64,000 nt of DNA, taken from contig OW569346.1 of assembly GCA_937625935.1 (NCBI GenBank), forward strand, positions 620,001 to 684,000, read 5' to 3'. Made by a program: the position numbers and the translations under genes. Under the pieces are notes generated by a model. The model was not told the origin of the DNA. It did no database searches and saw only the letters and a list, made by a program, of their open reading frames with translations. Of the stretch, positions 54,476 through 63,875 are shown in pieces (position 1 is the first letter of the stretch; each line of letters starts with the position of its first letter). Source of the stretch: Tetramitus jugosus. Lineage: Eukaryota; Heterolobosea; Eutetramitea; Acrasida; Vahlkampfiidae.

Positions 54476-54787
54476 TAATATAACCACAAACGATTACGGT
54501 TGGTTTTAAGGAAGTTTGAATCTTGATTACACAATCTTCGGTCATTGGTATCTCGTTCAATTTGTTGTTTTTTGTGCTGATATTTGGTTTTTGAGATGTT
54601 CAATTACTAACGGAGGGCTGATTACAATAAGATTCACTGATTCGAAAAATTGAAAAAAGGAAGGAGTATATTTACAAGAGAATTTGATCGGCCATAGTTT
54701 TCGTGTCCTCCTTCATTCCTCACTAGAAAAGACTACAACAAAAAAACATAACAATCGTTCATAGAAAGAAAGCACAAGCATTATACC

Positions 54788-55681
54788 ATGGTTATTCCAT
54801 TATTAGCATTAGGAGGCGCTATGTACTATGGGTACAAAAAATACGTGAGTACAATTTGTTCTTTTTGCAACATTATTTAGTGAATCTTACACATTGGTAT
54901 TTAGCAATCATGGGTTGCTCCAAAGAGAATAATTGTTTTTGGGTTGAGAGCTTCTGGTAAGGTTTGTAAGACTTTTTGCCCATTTTCATTCTCATGAATC
55001 ATGTGCTCACTTTCTCACTACAATTACATATTTAAGACCTCATTGATCAACGCTCTGACTGGGAGTGATGAAGCAGTGGGAAACGATCAGACTAAGAGCG
55101 TCACTTATCGCAGAAAGAATCAAGACTATCAACTCTGGGATACACCTGGTCTCAATGATTTTGCCGCACTAGATTTACCTTCAGCAGTTATTTTGAATTC
55201 ACTTACAGATTTGATGAAGAATACATCTGAGGGTGTCAATTTGTTGATTTTTGTGGTAAAAGTTTCAGAACTGAAAAAGCCTGAAATCAGAAATCAATAT
55301 GACTTGATTGTTAGCCAACTGACTCAGAATAGAATACCAGTGATATTAGTGGTGACCCACTGTGAGCAAAACATTCAAAGTGAAGGAACCTTCGAAGAAA
55401 AGTGCCAGTCAATGTTCGATAGTTGCAACTCCATCAAATTGGAAGGAATGAAATTTTGTTCTCGAGTTGGTACTTGCTTTGCTTTTTCTGACAGAGGAAA
55501 GAATGGGGAGCTTGGAAATCAATCGGCAAACAAGGTTTGGGCTTTGATTGAGGAGAGGGCAAATGATTCTTATATTCCTTACTTCTCTCGTTCTTCGGGC
55601 ACTGAGTTAATGACTCTCTTTGAACGTCTTGGATTTAATTCTGAACAAGCCAAAAGGAGCGCAGAGCAACTCGTGTCCTAG
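54788..55681 (+). CDS. AIG1/GIMAP-type GTPase, N-terminally anchored (3 exons)
   Basis: Exons 54788-54844, 54905-54961 and 55037-55681 join in phase 0 to 252 residues. A short hydrophobic N-terminus (MVIPLLALGGAMYYGY) probably anchors the protein. The G1 box GLRASGKTS is completed by splicing between exons 2 and 3. G3 is DTPG (WDTPGLNDF), and VVTHCEQ lies in the G4 place. AIG1-type GTPases assemble on membranes and are linked to defence and vesicle control in plants and animals; the role in amoebae is open. It is intact, 240 bp from the start of its element-interrupted paralogue, and divergent from it. Intron donors are GTGAGT and GTTTGT. Confidence 0.85.
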
Positions 55682-56699
55682 AATAAAAAATTCTAACAAG
55701 TAAACCCATAGCTACGAATATAATAACAACCATCATCATCAAAATAATAGAAAAAGAAGCAGCCATTCTGTGGTAATGCAACTCTTTTCGAAGCAAACTT
55801 TCACCAATTACCACAAAGACTTCTCAGGTATTGCAATATGAAGTGAGTGAGTGGAACACTTTCTTGGACAAATACAAGGATCATACAAACAAGACGAGAA
55901 CTTTTTGGAAGTCCATGATTTTTATCCATTTTAGTGAGGTAGGGTATCTAGAAAGTAGGTAAGAGGGGAGTTAAGGTATCTAGAAGCCTCTTTTTGAAGC
56001 CTCTTTTTTCACCTTTTAGATATGATTCAAAAGGTCCAGAGCTCTGCGGGGTGGAACCCAGATGAGACGGAAGATTTTTAACTGATATGTTAGCAGAAGT
56101 GAGATAGATGCGCTCTGTCATTTCCTAGTTGACCCCGTATGCCACTCTGGGCCAGCTCATGAGTCATCAACTGGGTAAAATTATGAGGATAACAACAGAT
56201 TTGTCTACTACCTGGTAATCAAGACAAAGCAGTACCTGAAGCATAACTTTCAAACATTGGAGTCAAGTATCACAATGATCAGGAATCACATGATTACTGA
56301 CGATGTTCATCGATTGAGCAAACCAGTGATCTGATCGGATGTGGATTGGATCAATTACAGTGAAATCTAGTCAACAACATTATTAATCAAGTGTTCCATG
56401 GATTGGATATCAAGATTTGTGAGTGCATAAATTACCTTCTTCTACTGCTAGCACATCTACAAGAGGTCGTTCCAGAGGTGAAAACAAACAAAGAGGAAAC
56501 AGAGGTGCAATAAAAGAGGTTGTTGATCGGCTATCATGGCATCGCTTCGAAATGCCAACGACCGTAACTTGTATGAATCGTATCAAGTTGATAGATATCA
56601 AAGTTATGATCATAGGTATGCGATTACTGTGACACATGAACTGTATTGATTCTTTTATCAGCACAAGAGAACTTATGTCCAGTGATGAGAAGACTGTAT
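55682..56699. other. Gene-poor kilobase with short direct repeats
   Basis: No convincing gene. GGTATCTAGAA occurs twice (55943-55953, 55975-55985) and is followed by a 13-bp tandem pair GAAGCCTCTTTTT (55983-55995, 55996-56008). A plus-strand frame around 56440-56632 reads RGRSRGENKQRGNRGAIKEVVDRL and may be a remnant of something, but has no ATG or domain. Confidence 0.45.
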
Positions 56700-57979
56700 T
56701 TATTGCTCAGTCATGCTTTTCAATTCGGGTCTCTTATTGTTCGGGTTGATCCAAACTTCATTGAAACCTTGATGACCAAAATTTTGCAAGTAAATAAAGC
56801 CTTTCTCTCGTAACAATTTACGACATTGCTCATCCTTTTCTTTCGATTCTTCTCTTCCATTCAATTCAATCAAAATGGCATAGACAGGAACAGAGTCAAA
56901 TGGATATGTGGCCAAAACTTCATACTCTGCACCCTCTACATCGACTGAGAAAAAGTCCACTCTCTTCAAGTTGGCTGCTTTCACATACTTTCGAATGGGG
57001 CTGCACTCAAGTGTCCAAATCTTTCCTTCTTTCCAAACTTTCTGATGGTAAGAATCCAATGTATCCTTCCTAGCTGCCATCGCTCCATGACCAATCATCT
57101 CAATCGTTCTCTCTTGCATACACACTGCTCCTCGAACGGTAACAGCCTTTGGTCTATTGCGTTGAAGCGTTGCAAAAGTGTCTGGCTGTGGTTCAATCAA
57201 CAAACCGTTCCAACCCAAAGAATCCTCATAGAATTTAGAGTTGGAGTATTTTAAACCATCAAAGGCTCCAATCTCAATAAATGTGCCATGATGCAATGGA
57301 GTTTCATCCTCCTTCATAAAATACTTTAGCATCAATTGATCTTCCTTGGCTTGTCCATAAAAAATGTACTTGTCTGGTTGTTTTTGTTGATCAACTGTGA
57401 CCACTCTCTGCTTTGTGCCTTCCGTCGATAAAAACGTTTCACGAACTGGATATTTCTCTCTGTTGGGAATCACCATTGTTGTGATGATGATCTGGTAGCT
57501 GACCAGAAGGGATAACGACAAAGATGAACAATATTTTCAAACGGAAAATCACTTTGGTCCACATTCCTTTGAAAGGAAGTCGCGAATCTTTCAATTGTCA
57601 AAGAAGTCATGATTAGGAATGAAACGGTAACAATTTTACAGATACTTTAACTTATGCAAGACATAGTCGCAATGATTATATGAATCAAAGCATTGTTTGC
57701 CCATTGGTTTGCGATTTGTGTTTTCTTCCTTTTGATCTTTCACTGGTACTTTGTTTTGTGTCTGAGTCCAATAACACATAGGACAATTCTTCAATAGGTA
57801 CATTCAAGAGATAGAGGTATGTTTCTCACATACATCTTCCAATGGAAAAAATTCTTTTGCCAGTTGTTTTACAAAGTCTACCTGACGAACACTTGACCAT
57901 TTTGCTTGTTATAGACAACTCTGGCATTATGAGCGAGCAAACTCATTAAGAAAATGAGGATCGCAATGTTGTATGCCAT
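56700..57979 (-). CDS. FkbM-type methyltransferase with signal anchor (2 exons)
   Basis: The main exon 57498-56700 encodes an FkbM (Methyltransf_21) domain: YGQAKEDQLMLKYF, the SAM-binding GTFIEIGAFDGLKYSNSKFYE, LLIEPQPDTFATLQRNRP and VDFFSVDVEGAEYEVL. It lacks an upstream ATG before MVIPNREK, but a small exon 57979-57882 (MAYNIAILIFLMSLLAHN.., hydrophobic) splices to it in phase 2 over a 383-nt intron (GTAGAC..GGTCAG), giving 298 residues with a signal anchor. This suits a Golgi or secreted-pathway enzyme methylating sugars. The intron is the longest in the window, so the first exon is the less certain part. A start at 57476 is the alternative. Confidence 0.75.
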
Positions 57980-58411
57980 GATCCGATGTCTGTAATAACA
58001 AGTGAGAATTGATCTATTCGCCTCATGAACAAATCCTGAAGTTTTATTGTAAAACCAAAATGCTTCAGGTAATCTTGTTCAAATAGTTTTCAAACTTGAG
58101 GGTTGGTATCAAACAATTTCGTTTTTTTCATTCTAGGTATCATCTGAACTGTGGTGTTTGTTTTCACGCCTCAGCACTGGTTTATTAACATCGGAAACCA
58201 TCCTTCTATATAGGTGTAACTAAAAAGGAAGGAATCTTAATAGGCAATGGGCTCAAATTTCAAACCTATAGGGGTGAGGCTCCCTGGGAATGAACATAAA
58301 GTGAGGGTTGAATCTGATATGGTGCAATGCTTTCGTCCATACAAATTAGTTGGGTTGGTTTCTTGCAACTTAAAAATTGTTGGTAGAGGACAGTTGGATC
58401 CATTGCTCGAT
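57980..58411. other. Intergenic region before the foreign-looking segment
   Basis: AT-rich. It contains a 70-codon plus-strand frame from ATG 58247 (MGSNFKPIGVRLPGN..) that runs into the MITE-like element; without that insertion it would stop after 57 codons. Not recognised and not called as a gene. Confidence 0.4.
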
Positions 58412-58611
58412 GGGAGCGTCCAGATATTATTTCTTACGGCCCCCCTAGGGAGGGTCTGAGAAATTTATTCAAATATTTATTCATAGGGGGTCTCTTGATC
58501 CCAATCCTAGTAGGAGAATTATTCGCTCGAATTTACAGGAAAATATGTTATTCAAATTTATTCAAAACAGGCAGAGAGGTTCAAAAATGAATATAATATC
58601 TGGACGCTCCC
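58412..58611. mobile_element. 200-bp MITE-like element with 19-bp inverted repeats
   Basis: Ends 58412-58430 and 58593-58611 are perfect inverted repeats (GGGAGCGTCC...). The flanks 58409-58411 and 58612-58614 are both GAT, a 3-bp target duplication. The interior is AT-rich with several ATTTATTCAAAT-like motifs in both orientations and no coding capacity. Its ends differ from those of the 606-bp element, so it is a separate family. Confidence 0.7.
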
Positions 58612-58612
58612 G

Positions 58613-59734
58613 ATGTTCAAATTTAAACAACGAAACATTGGTGTGGGTTGGGTTTGGGTTTGGGACTATGGGCGTGACAAGACTGTTTTCGATGCACTGG
58701 AAGCCAGACAGAACACATTGAAGATTTTCGAATCTGCGAAAGATGCTATCTGTGTCGATGGCGATCCGGAATATGTATCCAAGTGTTTGCGTGAGCGCAT
58801 GGACATTGAAGTAGACAGTCTCAAGGCTATACGAGCCGAAAGTACAATCGATCCAGGACGCATGGCTCTTGCCGTTAAGAATGATGGAAACATGCCACAG
58901 GATATGTTGGCACACAAGATCACCGAGAATAGCGATACGGTGTACAATCCACATTTGATTCCCAAGAATAAGGAAGATTATGGTGCAGTGTTCGATGAAG
59001 ATGTCGATGACCAAGATGTTGTCTTTGAACGTGACGACGAAGAGGAGTTGAGCGAGGCCCACCTTGATCCATTCAGTTATGCAACCAACATTGACACCGT
59101 GGCAAACTCACAGCTTGTCATGGTATCTATTTTCTCCATGTGCCAACAACGGCTTGCTAAGGACAGACGCAAAGGCAATGAGACACAGTATCTGCTGAAT
59201 ATGCCAGCATACGGTGCTGCACAAATAGCTGGAGAACTATGCGAACCAGATCCAACTGATCATACACACCGCCTCTGTGCATGTGCGGGAGACTATATAC
59301 CAGGCGATAGTTCGCCTGAGAATATGCGCAGAAACCGATGTATTGCGTTCAGAGACACCAAATCACGCATTACACTTAAAGAATTCACTCTGGACTGGCT
59401 CAAGAAGGGAGAACCTCTTCCAAAAGAACGATTTCCGTGCATTTTGTGTGTGCGGATGGGTGTATCAGCGTACATCTGGGCACTCAAAGCAAACAACGAA
59501 ATGCGGTCAGAGTTTGTTGCACAGCCACATGCTAATACCACTGGACGTGGTGGGTACAGACCTGAAGTGTTCATCCCACAGACGCGTACCTTTCATGGTC
59601 TCGTTTCTCACTTTGTGCGCTACAGGGCTGATGACTACATTGAATCTGACTGTGTTCGGTATGCAAAGGGTAATCCGACATATCCTATTCGTGCCATTTT
59701 TGAGCGGGAGCAGCCGTCATCCACACGCCATTAG
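58613..59734 (+). pseudogene. Foreign-looking gene remnant, segment A
   Basis: Open frame of 373 codons. Its ATG (58613) overlaps the MITE target duplication and is probably accidental; convincing protein starts near 58665 (DYGRDKTVFDALEARQ). It is acidic in the middle (DEDVDDQDVVFERDDEEE), then has CACAGDYIPG, FPCILCVRMG and a HANTTGRGGYRPEVFIP segment. The CxxC motif and composition resemble structural or replication proteins of large DNA viruses, but no family was recognised. Base composition is visibly richer in G+C than the flanks. The frame ends without any structural reason, and sense continues in the next frame. Confidence 0.6.
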
Positions 59735-61411
59735 CCAACTCGTGCCAATGTGCTCGCGTGTGTGCTATTCAGTGCACCGTACGCCAAGAGACCACTGGGA
59801 TATGCTGCTCCTTAAACTAAACACGACCCAGGTCCTAAGCAAAGTGTTTCGAGACTGTGCTGACGATTCATTCAGGAGACTGCTGATGCACTGTCTGTCA
59901 AAGAATGCACTCCTACTTCCCATGACAACAAAACCTGGTTTTGTGTGTGATAAGCATGCTCAATTCGATAGCAGAGACGGATTGGTGGATGAATACATGC
60001 GTGAGTATGTTGTTCGTGTCAAGGCCAACACCGATATGAGCGAATTGAGCCGAGACTCTGGTGCACGGAATAGTGCCCTCGATGAGATGATTCTCATCGA
60101 TGGGATCAGTCATGACACGGTTCGCGAACAGTTCAAGGTGCAAGACATTAGCTTTTTCCACACACCGAAGTATCGCTACTGTTACTGGAATCCATTGGCC
60201 AAATACCGGGTCTTCAGAGAACGCCGACTATTCGACCTCCCGTTGTATTTCATTCTATGTGCTCGCATTAATCTATGCATGCATATGGTACGCCTACTAT
60301 ATGACACCATCGAAGTGGGAAAACGCAATCCCTGTGCCAAAAGCGAACTTTCGTCTTCGCAATACGCCACAACTCTGTCATCAGGCAAAGACACCCAACA
60401 GAACCGTGCTTTTGTCGAGAATAATGACAGACTCGACCATATACTCCACAACGAACACCACTACCAACGTACAGGTGGTCAGACACGTCTGACGAGCTTC
60501 AACAAGTTCACATTACTTCTGCTACTGGAGAAGCTGGAGGAGATGCTCTACATTCATGTGCGTATCATGTGCCTAATCGAAGAGCTGTGCAAGCGTGAAG
60601 ATTCTGAATGTCTCATGTCGCTGTTCGCTAATCCGTTAATTATGAATTGTTTTGTGGGTGACATGCGTGATCGTGTATCCGTCCAGGATCTGACGAGCAG
60701 TGAGGAAGTGTTTGATGAACACGAAGCCTATGAGAAGAACACTGTCCAAATTCTGCAGCACTCGAAGAAGTTGTGTCTTATCCAACGCTGCTTCAGTGTT
60801 GTGGACAGTATGGCGGGAGTAGACAATGCTCAGTCCATCATGCACAAGACAGAAGACATCGTATTGGTGAACCTACGTCAAAGATGTCAGCATTTTGATT
60901 CGGTGCTTAGTTCAGGTGGTGTTATCTCACATCCACTAATTGCAGTGGACGCCGACAAAGGTGAAGTAGACAGAATCAGTTTAACCATCTCTCCCAAGAA
61001 CAAGAAACAGAGGACAGCAGGGAAGGTTAACTCAAGATGCCTCGGACTCGTGACAACAGATGTTAGCATCATGGCACAATGTCGCAGTGAAGCGTATGGT
61101 AAAGATGCTGTGCAACTGGGCGAGTATTGCAAAACGAAGCTCGAAAGAATCAGAGCAAAAGACAGACAGCTTTTTGGACGGTTAAGTTCAGTTAGCACGA
61201 TAGGTATGTCGTTCACTGAATGTACAGACATGCTTCGCGGTCTTGCATTGGACACAAGTTCTGTCGAAACCCTACACAGTCTGTTAGTCTATTTCAGACC
61301 GGACTGTGCAGGTAGTCAATCGTTAAGACATCCCATATCGTTCCGATGTGAAACACGTCACACACTGATCAAGCAAGTACGAGCGAGTACCGAAGGACGC
61401 ACTCACTTCAC
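59723..61411 (+). pseudogene. Foreign-looking gene remnant, segment B
   Basis: Continues segment A one frame over, starting around the TAG at 59732. It reads MCSRVCYSVHRTPRDHWDML, FRRLLMHCLSKNALLLP, KPGFVCDKHAQFD, FTLLLLLEKLEEMLYIHV and ISLTISPKNKKQRTAGKVNSR, with scattered cysteines. It stays open to 61583, but the following frame makes better sense from about 61411. The open frame upstream of 59723 (from 59277) is the shadow of segment A. No intron of suitable phase bridges A and B, so a frameshift is the simplest reading. Not recognised. Confidence 0.55.
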
Positions 61412-62402
61412 GAGGTATACTGGATGTGGCCAAATGCACAATCTACTTTGCGTGTCTGTTGCGCATGAACCTTTGCATGGGTCTCGTTTTCTGGTGTTCT
61501 TTGTGGGAATTAGCAATCTCGACACTGCGATTGCATTCCAACAAGGTACGATCCTGTGTCTCTGGACAACTACCAGATCTTGATGGTTTGGAGTTTGATG
61601 CCTGTGGTCCATATGATAGAGACTTTAGCGAACGTGATGTTCATCACACTGAAGAACCACTCACACTGATTCGTGCTCTCAAATTCCAGGCATATCTTGC
61701 CTTCATGGATCATGTACCCCTTATGACCTACATTCTGGACACACACCACTTTACCGATAAACTCATCATGGAGTACCTGGATGGAAAGCACTACAGCATT
61801 ATCAAACCCACTCCAAATCGCTTCAACAACTGCCACAAGCTACCGTCTATGGAAAATGTATTGTACAGTTTGGATTACTCACGCGAGTCGTCTGATGACA
61901 ACCAGGACGACATTACCTACGCCATCAGCAAGGTACTGCCCAACATTTGCAGCTCGCGTTTCATGGAACGTATGATCATGGCCCGTTACGATCGTAATCC
62001 GGAGTTCCAACGTCTCCTCAATCAGGTACTCGAGTGCTCATTGCTCGGGCTTTATCCACACTGCAATCATCACTCCTTGCTCCAGAATCCATGCTATATC
62101 ATTTCCATGTACAATCAAATGTATAGTGCCAGTCATAAGCAGAGCCAAGTCAGTACACTCACACCAGGTCCCAAATTTAGGCATCAACTGATGCATCAAG
62201 TGGGAAAGAACGAAAAGGTGCTGATTGCTGTCATTCGAGAGTTCTTTGTTCATGCCGTGTCCGAGTCGAGTGTCGCAGAGTGGGCCATGCGAAATGTGGT
62301 ATGGAAGGAACCGCCGTTTGCTCCATGGGACGACTACAGAATACACACGCTTCATAATACTCTCTGGCGTCTCGCCTCCAGTATATGGAAAATGGAGTAC
62401 AA
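61381..62402 (+). pseudogene. Foreign-looking gene remnant, segment C
   Basis: Frame following segment B, open from after a TGA at 61366 and continuing to 62559. It reads GILDVAKCTIYFACLLRMNL, QLPDLDGLEFDACGPYDRD, ALKFQAYLAFMDHVPLMTYI and FRHQLMHQVGKNEKVLIAVI. From about 62400 the other frame (segment D) becomes the better one. No recognised domain. The distribution of hydrophobic and Cys residues is that of a folded protein and not of random sequence. Confidence 0.55.
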
Positions 62403-62800
62403 TGGGGAAAAGATGGAGCATTGTGTATCGACTATCAGTACAACACATGCCGTGTCCCCACAACGGTCAGTTCCTGAGTCTATGCATCACAGAGCGAAAA
62501 ATGCATCGAAATGTTGTTGTGTGCCACAGAACCCGATTTTATGCGCAAAGTGGTGCTAGCCGGTCATCCAGATGCATGCCTCATTTCAGACAATGAACTG
62601 TTCAGGATCAAAAAGAGACGACAACGGAGGAAGAAGCACAAGACAGTGGCATGGAAGTCTGATCATCATAAGCATCGCACCTACGAGTACGGCTTCTGTG
62701 AAATGCTTCGTAAGACTCTTACTCAGTCTTACGTCAGGCGTTGTATTGGTGCTGGTGGACCATCAAAAAGTGGATGTCCTGATGTGTTGTTAGCCCCGCA
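62403..62800 (+). pseudogene. Foreign-looking gene remnant, segment D
   Basis: Reads ALCIDYQYNTCRVPTTVSS, then an in-frame TGA at 62475-62477, then CIEMLLCATEPDFMRKVVLAG, the basic run KKRRQRRKKHK and RRCIGAGGPSKSGCPDVLL. The in-frame stop together with the frame changes on both sides shows that this gene is no longer translated as a whole. Confidence 0.5.
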
Positions 62801-63832
62801 ATGGAGGACGAAGAGTGCGAAGACGAACCAGAATCCGAGACGTCCGACAAGAAAGAGATGGTTCTGGACTGTACATCCTTAATCAAATTCGACTTTAGCA
62901 CCGGTGTACTTGATCAACCACTGATTGCATCCAACCCCGTTGTTGAGGATCTGAGCAAGTCCAAACGCAAAGAGCTAACAAATCGTGCAATGAACAACTA
63001 CCGTGATAGCCAACGTAGCCCATGCAGCACTGAGCCGTACAATGTAATTGTGCCATTTCGTGCGTTTGGTCATCTGGTGCTTGACATGCTCAAGACCGGA
63101 GAGACCGATATGTACATGTACTGCTCGCGTTGTGCTAACTTTTGCGTCTATCATGCACTGCTTGTGCATGACGGGCACTTTGTCTGCCAACGATGTTCAG
63201 TCAAGGACCTGCTTCTATGTGTATCAACGACCACTAACACACCACATAATGAAATGCTGCCTATCAGCCCTGAGAGTGCACTATGCATTCATGAAGGTGG
63301 GATACTGATGACAGAAAAGCCAACAAACATACTTCAGAACCGGCGCTATGCTGTTGTTAGCCAGATCAATGATCCTGACATTTACAGCCATGTGGACGGA
63401 GGGAGAAAGCCACCCAGCACAGTCAACAATGGTACATTGTCTGTTGTCTCTCGGAAAAAGGGCGGACGTGGTAAACCACCACCAGACACCAAAACACCAA
63501 CCACACAACGTGCTGTTTCGCGTGATAGTGAGTACGAAGCCCTGAAACAGACAGCACGTAACCCTGGCAAATTACGGTGTCACTTTGGTTCCTCTTTCTA
63601 CACAGTGGACACAATGGGTAAATTGCGGTCATGTGTTATGTCGAACTTGGCTGTAGCAGCCAACGAATATCTTTCAAACCCACACTTTACCGAAAACCGA
63701 CTGTATAATGGTGACCATGTTTGTTTGAGTGTTGTTTTGACAGTTTGTTTGTTTTTCCACGAATGTCATGTGAAATGGCCTAACCAAAAATTCCTTTTTT
63801 TTTGGGAAAACGACCATGGCCATTTCACATGA
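62801..63832 (+). pseudogene. Foreign-looking gene remnant, segment E with a Cys-pair zinc motif
   Basis: Open frame of 343 codons from ATG 62801. It starts with an acidic stretch (MEDEECEDEPESETSDKKE). About residues 107-135 hold CSRCANFCVYH..HDGHFVCQRC, two CxxC pairs that would bind zinc. A Gly/Lys/Pro-rich basic part follows (RKKGGRGKPPPDTK), then FGSSFYTVDTMGKLRSCVM. The end (after about 63715) reads as low-quality sequence into the inverted repeat. This could be a separate intact gene or the C-terminus of the A-D protein. Unrecognised. Confidence 0.5.
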
Positions 63833-63839
63833 CATTCGT
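63759..63839. repeat. Inverted repeat with 22-bp arms at the end of the foreign segment
   Basis: Arms 63759-63780 and 63818-63839 are perfect reverse complements (ACGAATGTCATG...) around a 37-nt T-rich loop. It sits between the last coding frame and the next gene's ATG at 63876. It may be a transcription terminator, an end of the inserted segment or a small fold-back element. Confidence 0.8.
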
Positions 63840-63875
63840 TAACACCACAAGAAAAAAAAGGAATCAGCCACTAAG

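Larger units (their letters stand above)
53154..54545 (-). pseudogene. AIG1/GIMAP-type GTPase gene interrupted by a mobile element
   Basis: ATG 54543-54545 opens MTEDCVIKIQTS.. leading to the first half of a P-loop (VIVCGY). A 606-bp element (53870-54475) then intervenes, and coding resumes with SEGKTAIIDCLE. Removing the element with one TA copy gives GYISEGKT, a correct GxxxxGKT box, in frame. Downstream are a 48-nt intron (53627-53674, GTATCA..TTTCAG), LVLTRGELF in the G4 position, and a stop at 53324-53326. A further frame (53336-53154) encodes a tail anchor (WSLIITLLIPLLILLLTGI), reached only by a second frameshift near the CCCCC run at about 53345. It is a paralogue of the intact gene at 54.8 kb and is inactive now. 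Confidence 0.8.

Noticed and set aside
61377-61414. 38-nt GT..AG stretch that could be an intron joining segments B and C
   Set aside because: The exon after the AG is in the wrong phase for segment C and the length is shorter than every other intron in the window.
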